46,133 nt of DNA from the NCBI GenBank assembly GCA_046262995.1, contig JBHELQ010000014.1, positions 1 to 46,133 of the forward strand, given 5' to 3'. The position numbers and the translations under genes are program-made. The notes beneath the pieces are model-generated. The model had not been told where the DNA came from, ran no database searches, and worked only from the letters and a program-made list of their open reading frames with translations. Positions 38,522-46,133 of the stretch are shown piece after piece (within the stretch, counting starts at the first letter, position 1; each line of letters begins with the position of its first letter). This DNA comes from JBHELQ01 sp046262995. Lineage in GTDB: Bacteria > Actinomycetota > Thermoleophilia > Solirubrobacterales > Thermoleophilaceae.

Positions 38522-40418
38522 ACCACGGCCAGCCCCGCCCACGCCCGGTCCAACGGGCGGGCAGGTAGCGGCGGCCCAGGAACAGCAGCGCCAGCGCGGC
38601 GGCGGCGAGCAGGGCGACGAGCAGCGGCGACGGACCGTCCTGGCCCTTCGCCGCCGCGGCGACCCGCCTGACGCCCGAGCCGGCCGGCTCGGGCCCCACA
38701 CGGGTCAGCGCGTGCCGGGCAGCGGCCCGCGCGCGTGCCGCGGGATCGCCCGAACCGGCGGCGGCGCTCCCCCCGCGGCGGGCCGCCGCGCCCGAGTGCC
38801 CCCCCTTGCCGCCGCCGCCCGACGCCGAAGCGGCGACCGAGGCATGCCGATGGCGGCGCGGCACCGTCCGCAGCGGGAACGCCTTGCGTCGCAGCGCGGC
38901 CAGCGCCTGGGCCGTGACCCAGACCGGCGTCTGCGAGCTCGCGCTCGAGTAGCGGATGGCGCCGTCGTGTCGCTGGCGCCGGCGCAGGTAGCGCAGCGCC
39001 CGGTCGAGCGGCGCGCCGGACCGAACGGCCACGAGGCCCTGTGCGGCCCAGGCCGTGGACTGGGAGTTCGAGCCGCCGCCGGGCATCTGGGCGAAGCCGC
39101 CGTCGCCGTTCTGGACATGTCGCAGGTAGGCAGCCGCCTGGACCGCGGTCTGGCTCGTGCGCCGTCCGGCGGCCGCCAGGGCCTGGAGCGCGGCGCCGGT
39201 GTCGTCGGCGTCGCTGGACGCGCTGGCCGTGTAGCCGAAGCCGCCGTCGCCGTTCTGGGCGTGCGCGAGCCAGTTTGCGGAGCTCCCCGTCGAGGAGTTG
39301 CGGGCCGCCTTCAGCGCCAGGATGCCGAACGCCGTCCAGCCCACGTTGCGCGACCACGAGCCGTCCGCGCGCCTGCGGGCGAGCAGCTCCTTGACCAGGT
39401 TGCGGCCGGCGAACGCCCGCGGCGAGAGCCCGGCCGCGCGCAGCACCAGCACGGTGCGCTCGAGACCGCCGATGCCCCCGAGCGAGTGGCCGCGCCGCCG
39501 TAGGTACGTGCTGATCGCGCGTCCGTGGCGGCGGTGGACATCGCGCGGGTTGCGCCGCGCCGACGCCAGCCCGAGCGCCGCCCAGCCCGTGTAGAGCTGG
39601 CTCGAAGACTGGCCGCGCGCGGCCCCGAAGCCGCCGTTGCGGTTCTGGGCGCGGCGCAGGTAGCGGGCCGCGCGCGTGCCGGCCGAAGCGCGGGCTGCGG
39701 CGGCCGTCGGCGGAGCCGCGGCGTCGGCGCGTCCCGCCGCGGCGGAGCCCATGCCGGCGCCCGTCGCCAGGACCAGCACCGCCAACGCCGACCCCGCAAC
39801 GCCGGCCGCAGGCTCCCAGCGCACCTGGAATCGGCGCCGGTAGCGCCGCAGGGCGCGCACGAACGGCGGCCCCAGGAGGAGCGAGAACACCACGTTCCCG
39901 ATCGCGTGGGCTAGGTTGTAGGGGAGCGAGCTACCGGACACGGCGACATAGCTCGCCAGGTCCTGCCGGGCTGCGAGCGTCCACTGGTAGACGTCCATCC
40001 AAGCGCCGAACGCGAGTCCTGCAAGGCCGCACGCGAGCGCCAGCGTCAGCCGCCCCGGCTCCCTGCCCCGGGCGACGCGCCCCAGCGCGGCTCCGGCCAC
40101 GCCGACAGCGCCCCAGCCGACCATCTGCCAGGCCGTCCACGGGCCCTGCGAGAGGAACACGTTCGAGGCGATCGCAGCGACGGCGCCCACCGCGAACCCG
40201 GGCGCCGCTCCGAGCGCATAGCCGGCGAACAGCACGATGTCTGTGGTCGGCTTCACGTTCGGGATCGCGGCGAAGGCGAGCCGCCCGACGACGGCGAGGG
40301 CGGCCAGCGCGGCCACCAGCGACAGCACCCTGGCCGGCGGACGCTCGCGCTCGTACCAGAGGAAGCCGGCCAGCAGCACCAGGCCGAGCAGGAGGAGCGA
40401 GACGAGTTGCCAGCTCAC
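38496..40418 (-). CDS. ECF transporter S-component fused to a prenyltransferase-like alpha/alpha barrel with C-terminal anchor
   Basis: Residues 1-200 of this 640-aa protein are a polytopic ECF S-component-like domain with about six helices; IPNVKPTTDIVLFAGYALG (52-70) and FLSQGPWTAWQMVGWGAVG (88-106) are typical. After a further helix (about 204-222), five squalene-cyclase/prenyltransferase-type repeats follow (QNRNGGFG 258, ADGSWSRN 351, QNGDGGFGY 388, QNGDGGFAQ 436, QRHDGAIRY 482). A Gly/Ala/Arg linker and a final transmembrane helix (597-615) complete it. The barrel should face outside. The gene is last in the cobalamin riboswitch operon, overlapping the ATPase as GTGA. Its likely role is specific B12 (or precursor) capture and transport with EcfT/EcfA. 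Confidence 0.85.
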   Translation of the reverse strand: MSWQLVSLLLLGLVLLAGFLWYERERPPARVLSLVAALAALAVVGRLAFAAIPNVKPTTDIVLFAGYALGAAPGFAVGAVAAIASNVFLSQGPWTAWQMVGWGAVGVAGAALGRVARGREPGRLTLALACGLAGLAFGAWMDVYQWTLAARQDLASYVAVSGSSLPYNLAHAIGNVVFSLLLGPPFVRALRRYRRRFQVRWEPAAGVAGSALAVLVLATGAGMGSAAAGRADAAAPPTAAAARASAGTRAARYLRRAQNRNGGFGAARGQSSSQLYTGWAALGLASARRNPRDVHRRHGRAISTYLRRRGHSLGGIGGLERTVLVLRAAGLSPRAFAGRNLVKELLARRRADGSWSRNVGWTAFGILALKAARNSSTGSSANWLAHAQNGDGGFGYTASASSDADDTGAALQALAAAGRRTSQTAVQAAAYLRHVQNGDGGFAQMPGGGSNSQSTAWAAQGLVAVRSGAPLDRALRYLRRRQRHDGAIRYSSASSQTPVWVTAQALAALRRKAFPLRTVPRRHRHASVAASASGGGGKGGHSGAAARRGGSAAAGSGDPAARARAAARHALTRVGPEPAGSGVRRVAAAAKGQDGPSPLLVALLAAAALALLFLGRRYLPARWTGRGRGWPWSSRTASGR

Positions 40419-41983
40419 CGCACGAGCTCCCTGGAGAGCATCCGCGCGCCGCCTTCCGGCGTCAGCGCCGCCCCGTCCAGCACCCTGGCCACCTCGGTGG
40501 CGAAGTGCCAACCGCCGGCCAGCACCTCGCCCGGCGAGCCGTCGGCGATCACGACCCCCTGCCCCATGAGCACCACGCGGGTGGCGAACGACGCGACGAA
40601 CTCGGTGTCGTGCGTGGCCACCATCACGGCGGCGCCGGCTTCCGCCAGCTCTGTGATCCGTTGCGCCAGCGCGGCCTTGTGCGAGCGATCCATGCCGCGC
40701 GTGGGCTCGTCGAGCAGCGCGGCCGCGGGCGACTGCCCGGCCAGGACCACCTCGAGCGCCAGGCGTTGCCGCTCCCCGCCCGACAGGTCGCGCGGGTTGG
40801 CCTGCTCGCGGCCTTCGAGGCCGGCGGCCGTCAGCCCCGCCGGTCCGGCCTCGTCCTGCGCGTGTTCGTGGATCAGGTAGTCGCCGGGATTCTGCAGCAG
40901 CAGTGCAACCTCACCGTCACGCTCGACACGTCCCCTGGTCGGCGGCGCAAGTCCCTTGGCCAGCCGGAGGAGCGTGCTCTTGCCGGCGCCGTTTCGCCCC
41001 ATCAGCGCGACTCGCTCGCCGGCCGCCAGCCGCAGGTCGAGCCCGCGCAGCACCGCCGGTCCGTCCTCGATCTCGAGCCAGACGTTCCGGAAGCGCAGCG
41101 TGTCGTCGCCCCGCTCGTGCCTCGGCATGGGCTCCGGCTCGGCCGGCCCCGGGGCCAGCCCGGTGCCGCGCAGCGCAGAGCGGGCCTCCTTCACGGACGC
41201 CGGCAGCGGCCCGACCCCGGCTAGCGAGAAGAGCCGCGCGACCGGCGTCGCGAGCGCCGGCGAGCGCTCCGCCGCCCAGGCCAGGAAGTCCCGCGGCGGC
41301 GCGTCGCATGCCACGGCGCCCTCGTCCAGGGCGATCACCCGGTCCGCGGCGGGCAGACAGCGCTCGAGCCGATGCTCGGTCAGGACGACGGCGGTGTCCC
41401 ATTCCTCGTTCAGCCGGCGCAGCATCCAGATCAGCTCGTCGCCGGCAACCGGGTCGAGCTGCGAGGTCGGCTCGTCCAGCAGCAACAGCGCCGGGCGATG
41501 GACGAGCGCGGCGGCGATGGCCACGCGCTGGAGCTCGCCGCCGGACAGCGTGTCGGTCCGGCGATCGAGCAGGTGGGCCACTCCCAGCGCCAGCGCCGTC
41601 TCCTCCACCGCGCGAGCGACCGACGCGGGCGTCTCGCCGCGGTGCTCGAGCGGCAGCGACAGCTCCGCCCGCACGCCGCTCAGCACCACCTGCGTCTCCG
41701 GGTCCTGGAAGACCGTGCCGCAGACCGCCGCCAGCTGTCCGGGCCCGTGCTCGCGCACGCTCATGCCGCCCACGTGGAGCTCGCCGGAAGCCGTGCCGCC
41801 GTGGAAGTGGGGCACGAGGCCCGCCAGCGCGCGCAACAACGTCGACTTGCCCGAGCCCGAAGCTCCGGCCAGGACGGTGAAGGAGCCCGGCACGAGCTCC
41901 AGCGACAGCTCGCGCAGCGCCGGCCCCCGGGCGTCCGGGTACTCGTAGCCGAAGCGCTCGGCGACCACCAGCGGCTCAGGCAT
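40415..41983 (-). CDS. Double energy-coupling-factor ATPase (EcfA1-EcfA2 fusion)
   Basis: This 522-aa protein has two complete ABC ATPase domains in tandem. Domain 1 has Walker A GASGSGKST (40-48), signature LSGGELQRV and Walker B LLLLDEPTSQLD. Domain 2 has Walker A GRNGAGKST, signature LSGGERQRL and Walker B ALLDEPTRGMD. The fused form replaces the usual EcfA/EcfA' pair and powers group I or II ECF vitamin uptake. The ATG lies 8 bases inside ecfT. The neighbours EcfT and an S-component, and the upstream cobalamin riboswitch, point to B12 as the cargo. Confidence 0.93.
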   Translation of the reverse strand: MPEPLVVAERFGYEYPDARGPALRELSLELVPGSFTVLAGASGSGKSTLLRALAGLVPHFHGGTASGELHVGGMSVREHGPGQLAAVCGTVFQDPETQVVLSGVRAELSLPLEHRGETPASVARAVEETALALGVAHLLDRRTDTLSGGELQRVAIAAALVHRPALLLLDEPTSQLDPVAGDELIWMLRRLNEEWDTAVVLTEHRLERCLPAADRVIALDEGAVACDAPPRDFLAWAAERSPALATPVARLFSLAGVGPLPASVKEARSALRGTGLAPGPAEPEPMPRHERGDDTLRFRNVWLEIEDGPAVLRGLDLRLAAGERVALMGRNGAGKSTLLRLAKGLAPPTRGRVERDGEVALLLQNPGDYLIHEHAQDEAGPAGLTAAGLEGREQANPRDLSGGERQRLALEVVLAGQSPAAALLDEPTRGMDRSHKAALAQRITELAEAGAAVMVATHDTEFVASFATRVVLMGQGVVIADGSPGEVLAGGWHFATEVARVLDGAALTPEGGARMLSRELVR

Positions 41984-42860
41984 GCGCGACCCCCAGGCGA
42001 GCCCTGCGGCCTACCAGCGGTATCGCGGCGGCGGCGAAGAGCACCGTCACGAGCAGCGCCTCCCCCGCGCCGAGCGCGAAGTGAAGGCGCGGATACGTCT
42101 GGACGTCCCCGGCGCCGGCGACCTTCCCGGCCACCGCGGCCAGGGCGACGACGAGGGCGGCTGCGGCCACGCGCAGGTCGTGGGCGGACCAGCGCCGCCG
42201 CGCGGCGCCCGCCGGCCGTCCCGCGCGCGAGTAGCCGCGAACCTCGAGGGCCGCCGCCACGTCGACGGCGCGGTCGAGCGCGCCCGCCAGCGCAGCCCGG
42301 GCCACGGCGACCCGGCCCGGAGGTCGCGGGCGGCAGCGCGCGGCGTCGCCCATCCGCAGAGCGTCGCGCGCCAGCACCGGGACGAGCCGCGTGGCGAGCG
42401 ACGCCGTGAGCGCCGAGCGATAGGAGATGCGCCGGAACAGCCGCAGCAGGTCGTCCGGGTCGACTGCCGCCGACAGCAGCCCGAACGCCACCACGATCAC
42501 GGCCACCCGCAGCCCGGCGAGTGCCCCCGCGGTGGTGGCCTCGAGGGTCACGTCCACGCGGCGACCGAGCACCACGCCCCCGCGCACCAGCACCGTGTCC
42601 CCGCCCTGGTAGACGAGCGGGTTGATGACCGTCACGAGCAGCGCGAACGGGAGCGCGAGCTTCAGCGAGCGCCCGAGCTCGCGCCCCACGCCGGCGGCGA
42701 TGCCGGCGGCGACGGTCGCCCCGAGCGCCCCGCCCAGGACGAGCGGGTGCGCGTAGAGCATGGCCGTGAGCGCGAAGGCGCAGCAGAAGCAGGCGGCGAC
42801 GCCCGCGCGGGCGGCGTGCAGCGCGCTAGGCCGGCGGCGGTAGCTGGGCACCAGGGTCAT
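41976..42860 (-). CDS. ecfT: ECF transporter transmembrane protein EcfT (CbiQ family)
   Basis: EcfT is the coupling membrane protein that joins ATPases to the S-component, 294 aa. It has four to six transmembrane helices, and the cytosolic coupling region carries VDVAAALEVRGYSRAG, with the conserved A-x-x-x-R-G coupling motif. The SLKLALPFALLVTVINPLVYQGG region is typical of EcfT/CbiQ. The ATG at 42860 overlaps the stop of the DUF4430 lipoprotein gene as ATGA. It lies between the exported proteins and the ATPase gene, in the standard ECF order. Confidence 0.9.
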   Translation of the reverse strand: MTLVPSYRRRPSALHAARAGVAACFCCAFALTAMLYAHPLVLGGALGATVAAGIAAGVGRELGRSLKLALPFALLVTVINPLVYQGGDTVLVRGGVVLGRRVDVTLEATTAGALAGLRVAVIVVAFGLLSAAVDPDDLLRLFRRISYRSALTASLATRLVPVLARDALRMGDAARCRPRPPGRVAVARAALAGALDRAVDVAAALEVRGYSRAGRPAGAARRRWSAHDLRVAAAALVVALAAVAGKVAGAGDVQTYPRLHFALGAGEALLVTVLFAAAAIPLVGRRARLGVAHA

Positions 42861-43774
42861 CGCGACGGCCCCGCGAGCGGAAGCTTCTCGCTCCGTGCCG
42901 AGGTGGCAGCCACGGCGTACGCGTTCCGCAGATCACGCGCGTCGAGCGCCCGCGCGGCCGCCAGCAGGCCGCGATCGTCTCGGGCCGTGACGAGCCAGAC
43001 CAGCTCGTCCTGCGACGGCGCCAGCGCCGCCACGAGCCCGGTACCGGGAGCGGCCACGCGTGCGAGCCGCCCGTCCTCGCTCAGCAGTTGCAGGCCGCCG
43101 TTCGTGAAGCGCGCGAACACCCCGCTCCGCGACGGCTCCCGCTCGAGCAGGGCGGCGCCGCTCACCGTGCGCGCTCGCGGCCACTTGGCGACCACGACTC
43201 GGATCACCTTCCGGGTACCCGAGGTGCCCAGTGACGATCCCGCCGCCTCGATCCCCCGGCCGCGGAGCCTGGCCTTCGCCTCCTTGCAGGGGGCGGCCGA
43301 CGCGTTCTCGCACTCGACCCGGACGGGCCGCCGCTTGCCGCGCAGCCCGTGCCGGAACGGCTCGGGGAAGGCCCCCACGATCGCCGGCACCCTCATCGCG
43401 ACGTCCCAGCGGCGGTAGTCCCACTGGACGACGTCGCCGGGCGAGAGCTCGTACTCGGCGGCGCCCACCGGCGCCTCCGAGCCGTTGACGAAGAAGAACC
43501 AGTCGCGGCGCCCGCTCTGTCCCTTGCCCGTGACGCCGCGGATGGCCTGTACGAAGCGCCCGCCGTAGCGGGTGTCCACGTCGAAGTGGGAGCGCAGCAG
43601 CCGCATGACGGTCTGACCTTCCCGGACCTTGCGCGCGCTGGCACTCCCGAGCTGCCGCTGGCCGAAGTCGCGCGTGACCCGCAGCTCGGCGCCCCCGCTG
43701 CGCTCCTTGCCCGGCCCGAGGCCGCAGCCGGCCAGCGCCAGGCACGCGAGCAGCAGGGAAGCGGCGCGCGCCAA
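42857..43774 (-). CDS. DUF4430-domain lipoprotein (transcobalamin C-terminal-like)
   Basis: This 305-aa exported lipoprotein has a signal peptide ending in lipobox LAGC (lipidated C17). A DUF4430-type domain spans about residues 51-125: VREGQTVMRLLRSHF, then the conserved WFFFVNGSEAPVGAAEYELS and GDVVQWDYRRWD. The C-terminal half is a separate alpha/beta region (VIRVVVAKWPRARTV, ending RSEKLPLAGPSR) of unknown function. DUF4430 is the family that includes the C-terminal domain of animal intrinsic factor and transcobalamin. The start is TTG, one base after the upstream gene's stop. Its place between a cobalamin riboswitch and ecfT supports surface cobalamin binding. Confidence 0.86.
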   Translation of the reverse strand: MARAASLLLACLALAGCGLGPGKERSGGAELRVTRDFGQRQLGSASARKVREGQTVMRLLRSHFDVDTRYGGRFVQAIRGVTGKGQSGRRDWFFFVNGSEAPVGAAEYELSPGDVVQWDYRRWDVAMRVPAIVGAFPEPFRHGLRGKRRPVRVECENASAAPCKEAKARLRGRGIEAAGSSLGTSGTRKVIRVVVAKWPRARTVSGAALLEREPSRSGVFARFTNGGLQLLSEDGRLARVAAPGTGLVAALAPSQDELVWLVTARDDRGLLAAARALDARDLRNAYAVAATSARSEKLPLAGPSR

Positions 43775-43775
43775 G

Positions 43776-44537
43776 TCACTTCACCACGACGCGCTGGGGG
43801 AACGAGCGCACCAGGCCGTGCTTGCGGGCGGCCACGCGATAGGTCCCCGGCGGGAGCCCGAGGTGCGCCGTGCCATCCGAGGAGGTCACCGCCGAGGCGG
43901 GGCCCGCGCGCACGGTCGCGCCGCCGACGTACACGCCATGCCCCTCGTCGTCGTAGCCGACCGCCCTGACGGCGATGCCGCCGGCCTCCGCCTGGGCGCG
44001 GAGCTCGAGCGACCTCTGGCAGCCCCCCGTACGCAGGAAGCAAAAGAACCAGACCACGCGCCGGCCGGACCGCAGCCTGCCGTGCCCGAATGGGCCGGTG
44101 GGATCCGCGGCGCCCGCCGTGCCGGCCTTCCGCCCGACCTTGTAGACCCAGCCGTTGCGGCCCTTGTTGCGGTTGCGCCCGATGGCCCGCACGAACAGGC
44201 CCCCGCCGTCGCGGGCGCGCAGCGAGCAGGAGCCGTAGTCCCGCAGCCGGATCCGCCCCGGGCGGCTGCGGACGAGTGCGGCGAGCGGAGTGGCTCGGGC
44301 GACCGCGCAGCGGCGATGCCCGACCCGCACCAGGGCGCCGCGAGCGCGGACCCGCCGCAGCTTTGTCCGCCCGCTGCGGAAGACGACCATCTGGCGCACG
44401 ACCGGCGCCCGCCTGGCGGCGGTGGCTCGCTCGCCCGAGCCGGCCGAGGCGGCGAGCGCACCACCCGCCGCCCCCGCCAGCGCGGCGGAGGCGACGAGCA
44501 TGGCCGCTACGTGGCTACGGGATCGGCGCGACAGCAT
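43776..44537 (-). CDS. Exported DUF4430-like protein with a C-terminal beta (CarboxypepD_reg-like) domain
   Basis: This 253-aa protein has a signal peptide (about 1-30, AAMLVASAALAGAAGGALAA). A central region (about 76-168) resembles the shape of DUF4430 proteins: CAVARATPLAALVRS, a cysteine in DYGSCSL, NGWVYKVGRKAGT and RVVWFFC. A C-terminal beta-sandwich-like segment (about 185-253; GGATVRAGPASAVTSSDGTA and GTYRVAARKHG) follows. Four cysteines (C77, C104, C166 and C173) may form disulfides. The DUF4430 call is weaker than for the neighbours. The ATG overlaps the upstream gene by 23 bases. Confidence 0.7.
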   Translation of the reverse strand: MLSRRSRSHVAAMLVASAALAGAAGGALAASAGSGERATAARRAPVVRQMVVFRSGRTKLRRVRARGALVRVGHRRCAVARATPLAALVRSRPGRIRLRDYGSCSLRARDGGGLFVRAIGRNRNKGRNGWVYKVGRKAGTAGAADPTGPFGHGRLRSGRRVVWFFCFLRTGGCQRSLELRAQAEAGGIAVRAVGYDDEGHGVYVGGATVRAGPASAVTSSDGTAHLGLPPGTYRVAARKHGLVRSFPQRVVVK

Positions 44538-45906
44538 CGATCTCCACCGGTCCTCGGCCGACTGCTCGCAGCCGCAGCGTGTGGCGACCACGGCGCATGC
44601 CATGGGACAGGAACAGCACGCGACGGAAGCGGGGACGCCCCCGCAGCCGCAGCACGCGCACACGGCCGCCGACCCTCACTTTCAACCTGCCGCCCCGGGA
44701 CAGCCTGCGGCCGATCAACGCAACCCGCCTGCCGCGGAAGCGGAAGCGGGCGGACGCGCCTCGACGGCGGGAGCGCATCACCTGGCGGCCCCACGCGCCC
44801 CGGCGGTGGAGTCGCCGCCAGCCATGGGAGAAGCGGAACAGCCGTCGGTCGCGGTCATCCACCGGAATGATCACCCGCCCTGCGTCGAACGAGCTCTGGT
44901 TTCCCGCGCGGTCGAATGCGCGGATCCGGAACTCGTACGCGCGTCCGGAGCCGCCGCGGAAATGCGCGCTCGTCAATGCGGTCCTGCGGACAACGGTCCT
45001 CCAGCCATTGGCGGCGTGACGGGCCCCGTTGGCCACTCGCCGGACCTGGAGCGTGTACGACTTGACACCACTGCCGGTCCGATCCAGCCCCTGCCAGGAA
45101 ACGACGATCGTGCGCGACCGCGAGCCCTGACTCGCGAACCGGCCGGGCAGGTTCAGGAGGATCACCGGCGCGACGTGATCCGAGGAGGTGCAGGGATCCG
45201 CGCCCGCCGGATCCACGCACAGAACGAGTGCGTTCGAGCGGATCGAATCGGAGCGCTCGGCTTTCAGCCGGTAGATCCCGGCCTGCGGGAAGGCCAGCGT
45301 GGCCCTTCCGTCCGGCCCGGTCAGCGACCCGCGCACGTTCGCGCCGGCGATCGCGGAGCCGTTCTGCCCATCGGTGACATGCACCGACACCGGCTGACCG
45401 ATGGTCGCGGCGCCCGGCCCTGCCAGCCGCAGGGCATGCTGCTTCGAGAAGCCGTCGAACGCCCAGAGCACCTCGTCCCCCTCGTGCACCCGCTGCTGGC
45501 AGCCGCCCACCTGCGAGAACTGCGAGTCCACGAGCAGCGCCCAGAACTGCGACGAGGTCTGCGTGTCCGGCCCGATGCGGCTGACCAGGTAGTCGTCGAA
45601 GCCGGAGTCGTAGGTGCCGTCCCAGCCGAAGTGCCCCAGCATGGACCCGTCGTCGAGCGCAGCCGTCGCCGACGGACCCGGCGTGGGATTCACGCCGCCG
45701 TTCGTCCCGTCGCACTTGTGAGTCCCACCGGAGGCGGTCGTAACGGTGTGTCCGTCGGTCGTCACCCCCTCCTCGAACGTGGTCTGGTGCGCTCCCTCCA
45801 CACGGAGCTTCACCGACACGGGGGTTGCGGTCGCGGGCGCCGCCAGCGCCGCGGCGGCCAAGAGCGCGCCGACAAGCGCACGAGGCGCGAGGCGAATGCT
45901 GATCAT
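44515..45906 (-). CDS. Large exported DUF4430-like protein, first gene after the cobalamin riboswitch
   Basis: This 463-aa exported protein has a signal peptide to about residue 28 (cleavage after ATA). Its N-terminal domain (about 29-165) has the DUF4430-type start PVSVKLRVEG, a loop with TPGPSATAALDD, and FWALLVDSQFSQVGGCQQRV followed by GDEVLWAFDGF. A beta domain (about 170-245) with GPDGRATLAFPQAGIYRLKA and a fibronectin-III-like domain (about 265-365) follow. A very Arg-rich beta C-terminus ends at PVEIDAVAPIP. The start ATG 45906 has AGGAAGGGAAGG in front and sits 34 bases beyond the riboswitch. It is likely a surface or secreted cobalamin-binding protein. Confidence 0.8.
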   Translation of the reverse strand: MISIRLAPRALVGALLAAAALAAPATATPVSVKLRVEGAHQTTFEEGVTTDGHTVTTASGGTHKCDGTNGGVNPTPGPSATAALDDGSMLGHFGWDGTYDSGFDDYLVSRIGPDTQTSSQFWALLVDSQFSQVGGCQQRVHEGDEVLWAFDGFSKQHALRLAGPGAATIGQPVSVHVTDGQNGSAIAGANVRGSLTGPDGRATLAFPQAGIYRLKAERSDSIRSNALVLCVDPAGADPCTSSDHVAPVILLNLPGRFASQGSRSRTIVVSWQGLDRTGSGVKSYTLQVRRVANGARHAANGWRTVVRRTALTSAHFRGGSGRAYEFRIRAFDRAGNQSSFDAGRVIIPVDDRDRRLFRFSHGWRRLHRRGAWGRQVMRSRRRGASARFRFRGRRVALIGRRLSRGGRLKVRVGGRVRVLRLRGRPRFRRVLFLSHGMRRGRHTLRLRAVGRGPVEIDAVAPIP

Positions 45907-45940
45907 CTGGAGCCTTCCCTTCCTCGAGGGTCGCTGTGTA

Positions 45941-46101
45941 CGGCCGGAGGCAGGTCTCCTGGCTTTGGGCTCCATCGCCGCGCCTTCCCGGGAGGCCGTT
46001 GGCTTCCCAGTGGCTGACTAGCGTCGTGCGGCGCTTCGTCGCCCGATCACAGTGGCGGGACCGCGCCGGATTCAAACCGGACTTCCCTCGACCACCGGCC
46101 G
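45941..46101 (-). ncRNA. Cobalamin riboswitch
   Basis: The conserved features are on the transcript strand. They are GAAGTCCGGTTTGAATCCGG, GCGGTCCCGCCACTGTGA (46047-46064) and the B12 box GCCAGGAGACCTGCC (45952-45966). P1 is closed by CGGCCGG (46095-46101 on the minus strand) pairing with CCGGCCG (45941-45947). The first ATG is 34 bases downstream and no terminator is seen, so translation initiation is the likely target: high adenosylcobalamin turns the uptake operon off. This fixes the operon's ligand class. Confidence 0.96.
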
Positions 46102-46114
46102 ATATGTCGGCGCG

Positions 46115-46120
46115 AGCATA
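46115..46120 (-). promoter_or_regulatory. Candidate -10 element of the cobalamin-uptake operon
   Basis: TATGCT on the minus strand, in the context GTGTATGCTCG, lies about 14 bases upstream of the riboswitch P1. Its -35 partner would fall just outside the window, so the promoter cannot be confirmed. Confidence 0.4.
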
Positions 46121-46133
46121 CACCCGCCGCAAG

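Noticed and set aside
44290..46017. A 575-codon plus-strand frame opposite the cobalamin operon
   Set aside because: It runs through the riboswitch and antisense to two exported proteins; composition is shadow-like.
1..46133. tRNA or rRNA genes, CRISPR arrays, insertion sequences, prophage or att sites
   Set aside because: I read for cloverleaf signatures, regularly spaced repeats, transposase motifs and integrase genes and found none. Composition is uniform, with no sign of a recently acquired island.

Overview
The window comes from a very GC-rich bacterium with strong G/C preference at third codon positions, frequent GTG/TTG starts and many 1-8 base overlaps between genes. The division and cell-wall (dcw) cluster starting at mraZ, c-di-AMP riboswitches in front of resuscitation-promoting-factor-like genes, an actinobacterial-type TadA/B/C set, and a pair of genes for cyclic 2,3-diphosphoglycerate all point to a deep-branching actinobacterium. 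Class Thermoleophilia (Solirubrobacterales/Gaiellales type) is my best guess, but no rRNA is present to prove it. The MurE DNPR motif predicts a meso-diaminopimelate peptidoglycan.

Region 1 (1-20,610, all minus strand). Transcription runs from mraZ towards position 1: mraZ, rsmH, an ftsL-like gene, ftsI, murE, murF, mraY, murD, ftsW, murG, murC, murB, ftsQ, a possible 31-codon ORF, ftsZ. An M20 metallopeptidase and the glycine cleavage genes gcvT, gcvH, gcvPA and gcvPB follow; gcvPB runs off the window. In front of mraZ are period-10 GTGGGG repeats that overlap a consensus-like promoter, and a 15-bp leader hairpin whose loop is complementary to the mraZ Shine-Dalgarno sequence.

Region 2 (20,600-28,400). 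Minus-strand genes are tadC, tadB, tadA, a Rpf-like secreted muralytic protein, a small membrane protein and a second Rpf-like protein. Each Rpf-like gene has its own ydaO/yuaA (c-di-AMP) riboswitch, and the first one sits directly upstream of the tad genes. The plus-strand rpiA is divergent from the second riboswitch. It converges on a minus-strand operon of response regulator, small histidine kinase and CpaB/SAF protein, which probably belongs with the Tad system.

Region 3 (28,500-38,500). A plus-strand acidic hypothetical gene is followed by a minus-strand operon reading 60-aa protein, cyclic-2,3-DPG synthetase, 2-phosphoglycerate kinase, small transaldolase, degenerate Rho paralogue and O-methyltransferase. 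A second minus-strand operon is glpD, folP and a metallophosphoesterase. A nitroreductase and a short-chain dehydrogenase are divergent.

Region 4 (38,496-46,133, minus strand). This is a complete cobalamin-riboswitch-controlled operon. It has three consecutive exported proteins, at least two with DUF4430/transcobalamin-C-terminal-like character, then EcfT, a double EcfA ATPase, and an unusual fusion of an ECF S-component to an extracellular prenyltransferase-type alpha/alpha barrel with a C-terminal membrane anchor. The barrel and the DUF4430 domain are the two domain types of animal intrinsic factor and transcobalamin. The operon therefore looks like a bacterial B12 uptake machine that carries these parts as separate or membrane-tethered pieces. 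This is the most interesting system in the window.
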